This document shows, one piece after another, positions 1 to 6,112 of a stretch of DNA of 7,407 nt. This DNA is from Sneathiella sp. (GTDB lineage: Bacteria; Pseudomonadota; Alphaproteobacteria; Sneathiellales; Sneathiellaceae), in NCBI GenBank assembly GCA_002732675.1, contig NVRR01000153.1, positions 1 to 7,407 of the forward strand. Reading direction: 5' to 3'. A model generated the notes under the pieces. That model was not told the origin of the DNA. It was given only the letters and a program-made list of their open reading frames with translations, and ran no database searches. How positions within the stretch are numbered: the stretch's first letter is position 1; every line of letters begins with the position of its first letter. The position numbers were made by a program, and so were the translations under genes.

Positions 1-459
1 GGATGTCTGAATTTGCTCAGGGTTGGGGAGCTTGACCTCTCTTAAAAGGTCTAACGTCCGTGATTTTCTCTCCGCCGACGACATATCGCTGTGCTGCTTG
101 AAGACCTCCTCAATCTGGTCACCAACCGAATAACATGGGTTGAGCGCCGACATAGGCTCCTGGAAAATCATCGCCATTTGAGCACCGCGAAGTTTGCGTT
201 TTTCACTTTCCGGCAACGACAAAAGATCCCTGCCGGCAAATATTATCCGACCCTCGCTTGGCATCAGGATCTTTGGCAATAGTCCCATCATCGAAAAGGA
301 CGTTACAGACTTACCGGAGCCGGATTCCCCAACGACGCAAAGGATTTCATTCGGCTTTATTTCAAAATTCAAATTCTCGACGGCAAATTTTCTATCGGCG
401 TTGATGGGTAACGGAATGGAAAGATTTTCAATTTTTAGAATTGGTTCAATATCAACCAT
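1..459 (-). CDS. Dpp/Opp-type ABC transporter ATP-binding protein, N-terminal part (truncated by window edge)
   Basis: This is the first 153 codons of a cytoplasmic ATPase that would power the import complex encoded upstream; the frame stays open to base 1, so the C-terminal part is outside the window. Visible motifs are the Walker A loop GESGSGKS at residues 44-51, the Q-loop in MIFQEPMSALNP (Gln100), and the start LKIENLSI typical of ABC domains. The Q-loop sequence is characteristic of DppD/OppD ATPases, which normally run about 320-340 residues with a C-terminal oligopeptide-transporter extension. The ABC signature, Walker B and H-loop are not included. The start is the ATG at 459-457, preceded by a good Shine-Dalgarno GGGGAG (470-465) five bases away; another ATG 20 bases upstream is out of frame. 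It lies 57 bases after the second permease gene and is the fourth gene of the operon. A DppF-like partner ATPase may follow beyond the edge (inference). Confidence 0.93.
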   Translation of the reverse strand, partial: MVDIEPILKIENLSIPLPINADRKFAVENLNFEIKPNEILCVVGESGSGKSVTSFSMMGLLPKILMPSEGRIIFAGRDLLSLPESEKRKLRGAQMAMIFQEPMSALNPCYSVGDQIEEVFKQHSDMSSAERKSRTLDLLREVKLPNPEQIQTS

Positions 460-516
460 CTGCTCTCCCCTTTCGGCATTGTAATCCAATGGCTAGCACG
501 GCCCTCAAATTGTTGA

Positions 517-1443
517 TCAATTTCTTCCCTCCGGCGATGTCACATCTCGTAAACCATCGCCCAAAAGATTAATCGCCAGCACGGTGGCAAATATTGCTGT
601 CCCCGGAATGGTGATCATCCAGGGCATGAAAAACATGAACTGGCGGGCTTCCGAAACCATCAGCCCCCAGGAGGGTAACGGCGGCTGCACCCCAAGCCCC
701 AAAAAGCTGAGGGAAGCTTCCAACAGAATGGCATGTGCCATCTCGATAGAGGCCACAACCAGCAAATGGTTCGATATATTGGGCAGAATATCGCGAAAGA
801 GTATGCGCGGAACGGATGCGCCCAGCACCTCCGCAGCCGCGACATACTCGATCGATCTCACCTGCAGGGTGGCACTGCGCAAAACGACCGCAAACCGGTC
901 CCAAAGCAATAACCCAAGCACCATAATCATGATGAAAAGTGAATTTCCGAATATCGAGACGACGGCCAGCGCCACAAGAACGACAGGCATGGACAGACGG
1001 TTGAGGATAACAAAACTAATGACCATATCCACGCGGCCGCCAAAATAACCGGCGGCAATCCCCATCACCGTCCCAATGACGCCGGAAATGATCATTGCAG
1101 AAAAGCCGATGACGAGGGATATCTGCGCGCCGTAAATGAGCCGGCTGAGATAATCCCGACCAAGGGCGTCTGTTCCCAGAATATGCGCCCAACTTCCGCT
1201 CGCACTCCATACCGGCTGGATCAGCCGGTTCGCGAGATCCTGGGCGTAGGGATCGTATGGTGCCAGCAGGGGCGCGAATATCGCGGCGAGAATGGCGAAG
1301 ACCAGCATTCCCAGTCCAACCTTAAACCCGAGATGCCTCTGCATTCTTCTGTAAAGCTGTTGACGCGGTGACAATCTTGCGGGGGCGATCTCCAAGGAAA
1401 CTTCACCACCTGATGGCGTATTTGTATTCGTTACCTCTGACAT
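517..1443 (-). CDS. Dpp/Opp-type ABC transporter permease, DppC-like
   Basis: This is an inner-membrane permease of 308 residues, the second half of the heterodimeric channel. A soluble N-terminal tail of about 35 residues leads into a first membrane helix near residues 42-60. The OppC-type signature HILGTDALGRDYLSRLIYG follows at about 87-105, and four or five further hydrophobic segments up to about residue 297. The cytoplasmic EAA loop that docks on the ATPase is visible as EYVAAAEVLGAS (199-210), and EASLSFLGLGVQPPLPSWG (242-260) is a DppC/OppC hallmark. The C-terminus NLLGDGLRD is also typical. Length is normal for the family. The ATG at 1443 has a strong GAGGGG ribosome site overlapping the stop codon of the preceding permease gene, 13 bases away, which suggests translational coupling. 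The family assignment is firm; the transported substrate is unknown. Confidence 0.96.
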   Translation of the reverse strand: MSEVTNTNTPSGGEVSLEIAPARLSPRQQLYRRMQRHLGFKVGLGMLVFAILAAIFAPLLAPYDPYAQDLANRLIQPVWSASGSWAHILGTDALGRDYLSRLIYGAQISLVIGFSAMIISGVIGTVMGIAAGYFGGRVDMVISFVILNRLSMPVVLVALAVVSIFGNSLFIMIMVLGLLLWDRFAVVLRSATLQVRSIEYVAAAEVLGASVPRILFRDILPNISNHLLVVASIEMAHAILLEASLSFLGLGVQPPLPSWGLMVSEARQFMFFMPWMITIPGTAIFATVLAINLLGDGLRDVTSPEGRN

Positions 1444-1456
1444 TTGAACCTACCCC

Positions 1457-2374
1457 TCAAGAAATGCGTATGCGTGGATCGAGCCAACCATTGAGAATAT
1501 CAGCAACCAATGTGAGCAAGATGTACAAGACAGCCAATGTCAGGACGATCCCTTGAATCATCGGAAAATCAGCACGCTCAATACTCACCAATGCCAAATG
1601 ACCAACGCCGTTAATTGAGAAGATCGTTTCAACGATAACAGAGCCACCCAGCATAAACCCAAGCTGCACTGCCAACAGGGAGACAACCGGAATAATGGCG
1701 TTTCGCAATCCATGCTTGAACAAAATGGTGCGCATATTCAGGCCCTTGGCCTTGGCTGTCCGAATATAGTCCGCTTCCAGGACTTCGATCATTCCGGCGC
1801 GCGTTAGCCGCATAATCGCCGGAATAACGTAATAGCCCAACACGATTACGGGTAAAACGAAATGCTGCCAGGTTTCGGTGCCGGATACAGGCAATACGCG
1901 CCACATAACGCCAAAAACAAGGATCATTAACAAGGCAAACCAGAAGGATGGCGTTGCTTGACCCAGGACAGCAATCCCCAGACAAACTCTATCTGTAATA
2001 CTGTTAGGTTTGAGAGCGGCGAGAACCCCCAAAGGGATCGCAACCAGAATGGCAAATCCCAACGAAAGAAACCCTAACATTAAGGTGATGGGCATCCTAT
2101 TAAACAAAATTTCGGCAACCGGTCTCTTAAAAAAGAGGGATTCTCCCAAATTTCCCGTTGCAATATCCCCAGCCCATTCAAGATACTGAATGACGAGCGG
2201 TCGATCAAATCCATATTCTTCGCGAATGGCTTCGATATCAGCATTCGTCGCCCCTTCACCCGCAACAGAAATTGCAATATCACCCGACGCCCGAACAAGA
2301 GCGAAACTGATAATTGAAACTGTTACCATAACGAGCAAGGCCAGCCCCAGCCGCTTTAGCGCATATCTAAACAT
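1457..2374 (-). CDS. Dpp/Opp-type ABC transporter permease, DppB-like
   Basis: This is the first inner-membrane permease of the importer, 305 residues. It opens with an N-terminal membrane helix (about 9-28) preceded by MFRYALKRLG, typical of DppB/OppB starts. A periplasmic segment follows, containing EYGFDRPLVIQYLEWAGDIATGNLGESL (about 53-80). Five more hydrophobic helices come next, and the cytoplasmic EAA loop is EADYIRTAKAKGL (200-212) with LRNAIIPVV at 223-231. The segment SVIVETIFSINGVGHL (245-260) and the ending LNGWLDPRIRI are family hallmarks. The ATG at 2374 has a near-perfect AGGAGGGG ribosome site (2385-2378) four bases ahead. That site sits directly behind the U-run of the hairpin separating it from the binding-protein gene. 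Transcripts that pass that hairpin should therefore be translated efficiently. Nothing is broken in the frame. Confidence 0.96.
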   Translation of the reverse strand: MFRYALKRLGLALLVMVTVSIISFALVRASGDIAISVAGEGATNADIEAIREEYGFDRPLVIQYLEWAGDIATGNLGESLFFKRPVAEILFNRMPITLMLGFLSLGFAILVAIPLGVLAALKPNSITDRVCLGIAVLGQATPSFWFALLMILVFGVMWRVLPVSGTETWQHFVLPVIVLGYYVIPAIMRLTRAGMIEVLEADYIRTAKAKGLNMRTILFKHGLRNAIIPVVSLLAVQLGFMLGGSVIVETIFSINGVGHLALVSIERADFPMIQGIVLTLAVLYILLTLVADILNGWLDPRIRIS

Positions 2375-2387
2375 ATACCCCTCCTAG

Positions 2388-2423
2388 AAAAAAGATGGGG
2401 GAGGTTCTTCTTACCTCCCCCAT
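2388..2423 (-). terminator. Intercistronic hairpin with U-run between binding-protein and permease genes
   Basis: Perfect 11-base-pair inverted repeat: arm ATGGGGGAGGT at 2395-2405, a 7-base loop at 2406-2412, and arm ACCTCCCCCAT at 2413-2423. Read on the minus strand, the G+C-rich stem is followed by one C and then six T residues (2393-2388), the form of a rho-independent terminator. It lies 23 bases after the binding-protein stop codon and just before the ribosome site of the next gene. Because the downstream genes clearly belong to the same transporter, it most likely causes partial termination and/or protects the 3' end of a short binding-protein mRNA, a known arrangement in ABC import operons. 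Structure is seen directly; partial readthrough is inference. Confidence 0.85.
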
Positions 2424-2446
2424 TAACACCAGGTATAGGCAGGGAC

Positions 2447-3964
2447 CTATTTCCAGGAAGAAGTAAAGAACCGTGGAATTTCGTCTGGCGTCGGTTGGAA
2501 GTTCAAGTCACTATTGAATGCATAGAGATATGAATAGGTGAACAGCGGTAACCAGTATGCCTTTTCCGAAATCTTCATCAGTGCTTCCGAATACAGTTTT
2601 TTACGCAGATCCGGATCTACGGACGTATCTGCTTGTTCAAGCAGTGCGGCTACTTCTGTATCGCCGGCCATATCATCCGGGCCGCCCCGGAAGAAATTAC
2701 TGGTGATCGCCGAGACATCATTGATTGAGTATGAACCCCATGTCGAAAAGTTTAGAGCAACCTTTCCGGAACGAACCTTTTCACGCGCGGCGGCGTATTT
2801 GTTATAGCTCAAGTCCGCCTTGATACCGACGACACGCAAATCACCAATTATCGCTTCTGCCAATCCGCGATCGCGATAGGCATCCAATACAATGGTGAAG
2901 CCGTCTGGGTAACCGGCCTCAGCCAGCAATTCTTTGGCCTTCGCCGGATCATACGCATATTTTTGAACGTCATCTGTGCAGCCAAACTGCTTCGGATAAC
3001 AAGCGGCATGAACAATACGTGAGCCGGCGGGCATAAGACTATCCGCAATTCCATTCCGATTGATGGCATGAGCAACTGCCTGACGAACCCTTATGTCCTT
3101 TAAGGGGTGATCCCCGGAGCGACCCATGGCATCCATCGTAATATAACCAATGCGCATCGTTTCCCCGCCAACAACATCCAGTTCCGGCTCATTTCCTAGA
3201 AAAGCACCTTGATCCTTAGATACTTTCCACATCCAGTCGACACCGCCGGTCAGCAATTCCGCTGCGGCAGTATTGGCATCCGGAATTGTCCGCATTTCCA
3301 GCTTACCAATTTTTGGCTGACCCTTTGGACTGTCTTTATAATAGTTTTCGTTACGCTCAAATTTGATAGATTTGCCCTGCTCAACGGACGTTACCTTATA
3401 GGGGCCCGTCCCCACCGGCTGCTCATTCATCCCGTCCGGACCAACTTTTGCGTAATATTCATTCGGGTAAATGGGAAGAGGACCCGCCAAAAAGTCAAGC
3501 GCCGCTGGAAATGGCTGTTTTAGATTGATACGAACCTTAAATTCGTCCAGCTTCTCGACATTTTTTATCCAGGTGCCATTCCGCTTGCTGACAACTTTAT
3601 TCTCCGGATTAGAGATGAAATTCAACGTGTAAACCACGTCATCAGCCGTAAAGGCCTCGCCGTTATGGAAAGTTACGCCTTCTCTCAAGTCAAACTCAAG
3701 AGTGACGTCATCCACCCATTTATACGACGTCGCGAGGGCCGGTTTATAGCTGAAATCGGACGGGTCCCGATACAGCAAATTATCCCAGACATGACGGGCG
3801 ACGACGATACCAACCCTGGCACTATTGTAATACGCGTCAATATTTTCAAGATCTGCCTTTGTCGCGAAAACCAAAGTGTCATCTGCCTTATTGGCCAGCG
3901 ACATTGTGCCAGACCCCAAGACAATCGTCGCCGCAATCGCAGCCGAAAGATAAAGTGTTTTCAT
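2447..3964 (-). CDS. ABC transporter periplasmic solute-binding protein, family 5 (DppA/OppA-like)
   Basis: This is a secreted substrate-capturing protein of 505 residues, the usual size for the SBP_bac_5 family. Residues 1-24 form a Sec signal peptide: Lys2, a hydrophobic core (4-17) and a probable SLA cleavage site after Ala24. No lipobox cysteine is present, so it should be a soluble periplasmic protein. Family marks are FTADDVVYTL (105-114), PVGTGPYKV (183-191), DIRVRQAVAHAINR (290-303) and YDPAKAKELLAEAGYPDGF (338-356). The only two cysteines, Cys322 and Cys329 in AACYPKQFGC, probably form a disulfide. The segment STWGSYSINDVSAITSNFF (407-425) lies where dipeptide-binding relatives have ligand-contacting residues. 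It lacks the GDNGDPDN motif of classical DppA, so dipeptide should not be assumed. The ATG at 3964 has an AGGAG site seven bases upstream (3976-3972). It is the first gene of the operon, divergent from an IclR regulator. Confidence 0.95.
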   Translation of the reverse strand: MKTLYLSAAIAATIVLGSGTMSLANKADDTLVFATKADLENIDAYYNSARVGIVVARHVWDNLLYRDPSDFSYKPALATSYKWVDDVTLEFDLREGVTFHNGEAFTADDVVYTLNFISNPENKVVSKRNGTWIKNVEKLDEFKVRINLKQPFPAALDFLAGPLPIYPNEYYAKVGPDGMNEQPVGTGPYKVTSVEQGKSIKFERNENYYKDSPKGQPKIGKLEMRTIPDANTAAAELLTGGVDWMWKVSKDQGAFLGNEPELDVVGGETMRIGYITMDAMGRSGDHPLKDIRVRQAVAHAINRNGIADSLMPAGSRIVHAACYPKQFGCTDDVQKYAYDPAKAKELLAEAGYPDGFTIVLDAYRDRGLAEAIIGDLRVVGIKADLSYNKYAAAREKVRSGKVALNFSTWGSYSINDVSAITSNFFRGGPDDMAGDTEVAALLEQADTSVDPDLRKKLYSEALMKISEKAYWLPLFTYSYLYAFNSDLNFQPTPDEIPRFFTSSWK

Positions 3965-3991
3965 TTCACGCTCCTGTTAGAAAGTCAAATA

Positions 3992-4038
3992 AAGTATTGT
4001 ATTGCAATACTTAGTCTTGTAATTATATACTAAGTATG
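3992..4038. promoter_or_regulatory. Candidate IclR-type operator: repeated inverted motifs over the divergent promoters
   Basis: Several nested inverted repeats occupy this stretch. AAGTATTG (3992-3999) faces CAATACTT (4005-4012) across five bases. GTATTGCAATAC (3999-4010) is a perfect 12-base palindrome. ATACTTAGT (4007-4015) faces ACTAAGTAT (4029-4037) across 13 bases. They cover both -10 boxes and the start region of the transporter promoter, so a bound protein could affect both genes. IclR regulators commonly bind such palindromes next to their own divergently transcribed gene; which repeat is the true site is inference. Confidence 0.5.
4002..4031 (+). promoter_or_regulatory. Probable sigma70 promoter of the IclR-family regulator gene
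   Basis: On the plus strand TTGCAA (4002-4007, four of six) and TATACT (4026-4031, five of six) are separated by 18 bases, predicting a start near 4038 and a leader of about 70 bases. Its -10 box lies one base from the -10 of the opposing operon promoter, so the two promoters would compete for polymerase. Weaker than the operon promoter and based on pattern alone. Confidence 0.45.
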
Positions 4039-4061
4039 TTTTTATCATTAAAGCTTGTCAA
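4033..4061 (-). promoter_or_regulatory. Probable sigma70 promoter of the ABC transporter operon
   Basis: On the minus strand a consensus -35 box TTGACA (4061-4056) is followed by a 17-base spacer and CATACT (4038-4033, four of six matches) as -10. This predicts a start near 4026, about 60 bases before the binding-protein ATG. A consensus TATAAT also occurs at 4027-4022 but has no good -35 at the right distance. The site lies in the gap between divergent genes, where an operon promoter is expected. Confidence 0.6.
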
Positions 4062-4107
4062 CTAGAAAAACCTGGCCCGCATACCAACGCTGTTCAACGA
4101 GGAAGAT

Positions 4108-4959
4108 ATGTCGGAAATCAAAAACGGCCTTTTAGGAACAAGAACCAAGAATGACGCGTCTGGAGATAACGGGCGGGATGAACGCTTGTTCATTAAATCC
4201 TTGGAGAAAGGTTTTAAGGTTCTGGAAGCCTTCACAGCCGGCCAGCCAGAGCTCGGGCTTGCTGAAATTATAAAACTGACTGGATTTAGTAAAAGTGCGG
4301 CGCAGCGCTTTACCCATACTCTCCACCAGCTCGGATACCTAAAAAAAGACCCGCGCAGCAAGCGTTACTCTGTTTCTCACACGATCCTCGGCCCGGCTTT
4401 TACCTTTCTTCGCTCCAATCGATTAGTCGAGGCGGCGACGCCTTACGTCGCAGAATTAAGAAGGGAGTTTGGCGGCCGTGTTGGCTTCGTGTATCACGAG
4501 GATACAGAGCTGATGTATCTGATTGCCCTGCAAAGCAACCGGACAGTATATGCGACAGCTCATCCTGGTTACCGCATTCCGGTCTACTGCACGTCTTCTG
4601 GCCGGAGCATTTTGGCGTTTCTTCCTGAGGATCAAGCCAGAGGTATACTCAACCGATCAAACTTGGTGAAGAGGACGGAGATGACGATCATTGACCCTGA
4701 AAAGATTATGGAAGAAGTTCGTATTGCCCGCGCGCAGGGCTTCGCGATTATAAAAAATGAGCTAAATCCCGGAGAGATCAATATTTCCGCACCTGTTTTT
4801 GACAGCACTGGAAAGCCGATTGGCGCCATTGCGGCGGTAAGCCGCATTGAAGACTGGAACAGCAAACGCATTTTATCGGAGTTGGCGCCGTCTCTCATTG
4901 ACGCAACCCGCGCACTCTCGCAACATACTCATTTGATCGGCTCCCCTGAAGTATTCTAG
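4108..4959 (+). CDS. IclR-family transcriptional regulator (PcaR/PcaU-like)
   Basis: This is a cytoplasmic DNA-binding regulator of 283 residues, normal for the family. After a loosely conserved tail of about 25 residues, the IclR winged helix begins at FIKSLEKGFKVLEAF (28-42). Its helix-turn-helix covers LGLAEIIKLTGFSKSAAQRF (49-68), with the wing at LKKDPRSKRYSVS (78-90). The ligand-binding domain runs from about 105 to 275. It contains PGYRIPVYCTSSGRSILAFLP (153-173), the IclR signature that lines the effector pocket, and INISAPVFDSTGKPIGAIAAV (224-244). The helix-turn-helix wording resembles PcaR/PcaU-type regulators of aromatic catabolism, but no aromatic enzyme genes are nearby, so the effector is unknown. 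The ATG at 4108 has GAGGA at 4099-4103. Its divergent position next to the transporter operon makes that operon its most likely target. Whether it activates or represses cannot be told. Confidence 0.93.
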   Translation: MSEIKNGLLGTRTKNDASGDNGRDERLFIKSLEKGFKVLEAFTAGQPELGLAEIIKLTGFSKSAAQRFTHTLHQLGYLKKDPRSKRYSVSHTILGPAFTFLRSNRLVEAATPYVAELRREFGGRVGFVYHEDTELMYLIALQSNRTVYATAHPGYRIPVYCTSSGRSILAFLPEDQARGILNRSNLVKRTEMTIIDPEKIMEEVRIARAQGFAIIKNELNPGEINISAPVFDSTGKPIGAIAAVSRIEDWNSKRILSELAPSLIDATRALSQHTHLIGSPEVF

Positions 4960-4972
4960 ATGTTGAGTTAGT

Positions 4973-4994
4973 CTGTTTCTGATGAGGGAGACAG
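4973..4994 (+). other. Weak hairpin just after the regulator gene
   Basis: CTGTTTC (4973-4979) can pair with GAGACAG (4988-4994) with one G-U wobble across an eight-base loop, 14 bases after the regulator stop codon. No T-run follows, so it is not a standard intrinsic terminator. It may only stabilise the 3' end or be chance. The rest of 4995-5213 shows no gene that I can support. Confidence 0.25.
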
Positions 4995-5213
4995 GCAATG
5001 AAATGCCAATTTCGCCATTGCAATATACTATTTCGCTCATCTCGGCAGAAACACCTCAGTCCCTAACAGATTCGAGACCTTCAATACCTATCGCAGTTGA
5101 CCTTTGTTGATTTCTAGCACTACCCATATACTACCAAAATTATCGACCGCGCACCTGGGTAACGCATTAGTCACCTTAACGTCAGAACAATTATCTGTAT
5201 TCATTGAGAAAAT

Positions 5214-5288
5214 TGGAGCGGGCGATGAGATTCGAACTCACGACCCTAACCTTGGCAAGGTTATGCTCTACCCCTGAGCTACGCCCGC
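5214..5288 (-). tRNA. tRNA-Gly (anticodon GCC)
   Basis: The complete cloverleaf reads on the minus strand. The acceptor stem GCGGGCG (5288-5282) pairs with CGCCCGC (5224-5218). The D arm includes GCTCAGGGGTAGAGC. The anticodon stem TAACC/GGTTA holds loop TTGCCAA with anticodon GCC at 5256-5254. The T arm is GTGAG TTCGAAT CTCAT. The discriminator base is T (5217), and the CCA end is encoded (5216-5214). Gly GCC decodes GGC and GGU. The gene stands alone, convergent with the regulator gene and divergent from the deacylase gene. No truncated attachment-site copy or integrase is seen beside it, and I see no convincing intrinsic terminator downstream. Confidence 0.97.
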
Positions 5289-5310
5289 TCGAGCGTGCAA
5301 CGATCGTTGC
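5286..5310. repeat. Two adjacent palindromes in the tRNA-Gly leader
   Basis: GCAACGATCGTTGC (5297-5310) is a perfect 14-base palindrome within the predicted leader. CGCTCGAGCG (5286-5295) is a perfect 10-base palindrome covering the tRNA 5' end. In RNA the first would form a five-base-pair stem with a GATC loop just before the mature 5' end. It may aid processing of the precursor or bind a protein; the function is not known from sequence. Confidence 0.45.
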
Positions 5311-5318
5311 GAGCCGGG

Positions 5319-5346
5319 ATAATAGTTAAAACCTTCCTGAATGCAA
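5319..5346 (-). promoter_or_regulatory. Probable promoter of tRNA-Gly
   Basis: On the minus strand TTGCAT (5346-5341, three of six) and TATTAT (5324-5319, five of six) are spaced by 16 bases, predicting a start near 5312 and a leader of about 24 bases. The bases following the -10 box are CCCGG, a G+C-rich discriminator of the sort found at stable-RNA promoters under stringent control. The -35 match is modest; the position upstream of a solitary tRNA gene supports the call. Confidence 0.5.
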
Positions 5347-5356
5347 GCGCGTTTTC

Positions 5357-5409
5357 AAAAAAAAGCGGCATTTCCTATTTCTTTATTTCCCCCTGATCCT
5401 CCTGCCGCT
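5357..5409 (-). terminator. Large-loop stem followed by eight U residues (possible minus-strand terminator)
   Basis: On the minus strand AGCGGCA (5409-5403) can pair with TGCCGCT (5370-5364) across 32 bases, followed directly by a run of eight T (5364-5357, sharing one base with the stem). Stem plus U-run resembles an intrinsic terminator, but the loop is unusually long. It would stop antisense transcription coming from the deacylase gene before it reaches the tRNA promoter. Pattern only. Confidence 0.3.
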
Positions 5410-5446
5410 ATTTTCAACAGCCACCACTTTTTGATAAGAGAAAAAC

Positions 5447-5968
5447 ATGACTGCCACACCAGACGACCTATTTGAAAAATTTGATGAATTGGGAATCGCC
5501 TACAAAACCTATCGTCATGATCCGGTTTTCACGGTTGAAGAGGCCCAAACCCTCGCCGGAGATATGCCAGGCGGTCATTGCAAGAACCTGTTCCTGAAAG
5601 ACAAGACCGGCGATTTGTATTTGCTGGTCTGCCTGCAGGAAACCAAGGTCAATTTAAAGGCCTTTCGAAAATCGGTCGGCGCCAAGAACCTGAGCTTTGG
5701 CAAGCCGGAACTCCTTTTGGAAATATTGGGGGTGACGCCGGGATCCGTGACACCATTCTCCCTGATCAATGATACGGATCTGAAAGTCCGCGTGGTTCTG
5801 GAGCAACGGATGATGGAGATGAACATGCTGAACTACCATCCCCTGATTAACAGCATGACGACGCTTCTGTCATCGAAAGACCTGGGACGGTTTATTGCCG
5901 CCTGCGGACATACACCGACCATCGTTGATTTGTCGGCAACAGAGGACAGCTGTTCGCCTTCCCCTTGA
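5447..5968 (+). CDS. ProXp-ala/PrdX-type prolyl-tRNA editing protein (YbaK/EbsC superfamily)
   Basis: This is a stand-alone aminoacyl-tRNA deacylase of 173 residues. Relatives (ProXp-ala) hydrolyse Ala-tRNA(Pro) in the cytoplasm and correct misacylation by prolyl-tRNA synthetase. The order of motifs matches the family. LFEKFDELGIAYKTYRHDPVFTVEEA (8-33) is followed by PGGHCKNLFLKDK (41-53), carrying the conserved lysine (Lys46). Next come LLVCLQETKVNLKAF, the GxxxP motif GSVTP (99-103) in GVTPGSVTPFSLIND, and YHPLINSMTT (130-139). Wording and length fit the alphaproteobacterial ProXp-ala type better than the shorter-motif YbaK (Cys-tRNA Pro) type, although substrate preference cannot be proven by eye. 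The ATG at 5447 has only a weak AAGAGA ribosome site. The gene seems monocistronic: 144 bases separate it from cnoX, and no clear promoter was found. The last dozen residues (after IVDL) are unconserved in appearance. Confidence 0.92.
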   Translation: MTATPDDLFEKFDELGIAYKTYRHDPVFTVEEAQTLAGDMPGGHCKNLFLKDKTGDLYLLVCLQETKVNLKAFRKSVGAKNLSFGKPELLLEILGVTPGSVTPFSLINDTDLKVRVVLEQRMMEMNMLNYHPLINSMTTLLSSKDLGRFIAACGHTPTIVDLSATEDSCSPSP

Positions 5969-6031
5969 CACCCCCGATTACTCACTTAAATCCCCATACA
6001 GGGACCCTTAACAAATCAGACATTAGATGCT

Positions 6032-6045
6032 ATGCCCTTGGGCAT
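6032..6045. repeat. Short inverted repeat upstream of cnoX
   Basis: ATGCCC and GGGCAT face each other across two bases (6032-6037 and 6040-6045). No T-run follows on either strand, so it is a poor terminator for the deacylase gene. Its centre lies about 74 bases before the predicted cnoX transcription start, a possible activator position. The rest of 5969-6078 shows nothing else I can name. Confidence 0.35.
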
Positions 6046-6078
6046 CATATGATACTTGGCCCGATCATCCCGTTGGGT

Positions 6079-6106
6079 TTGAAAAATATTAGAGACTTGG
6101 TATATT
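6079..6106 (+). promoter_or_regulatory. Probable sigma70-like promoter of cnoX giving a leaderless transcript
   Basis: TTGAAA (6079-6084, five of six) and TATATT (6101-6106, five of six) are spaced by 16 bases. Seven bases beyond the -10 box is position 6113, the A of the cnoX ATG. No Shine-Dalgarno sequence lies between. A heat-shock sigma factor reading of the -35 (TTTGAAA against CTTGAAA) is possible, but the C-rich -10 of that class is missing. Confidence 0.5.
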
Positions 6107-6112
6107 TAACCC

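Noticed and set aside
507..523. AAATTG/CAATTT inverted repeat over the stop codon of the second permease gene
   Set aside because: A six-base-pair, A+T-rich stem without a U-run is too weak to call a terminator.
4022..4027. Perfect TATAAT on the minus strand as the main -10 box of the transporter operon
   Set aside because: No acceptable -35 box lies 16-18 bases upstream; the TTGACA at 4061-4056 fits CATACT at 4038-4033 with ideal spacing instead.
4998..5066. Small open frame of 22 codons with an upstream GAGGGA that resembles a ribosome site
   Set aside because: Too short, no recognisable motif or composition of a real gene, and in a gap with no other support.
5214..5446. tRNA gene as an integration site for a mobile element
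   Set aside because: No integrase, no repeated tRNA 3' fragment and no change in gene style on either side were seen.
5214..5968. Functional link between the tRNA-Gly gene and the neighbouring tRNA-editing deacylase
   Set aside because: The deacylase family acts on mischarged tRNA-Pro, not tRNA-Gly, and the two genes are divergent with separate control signals; adjacency looks accidental.
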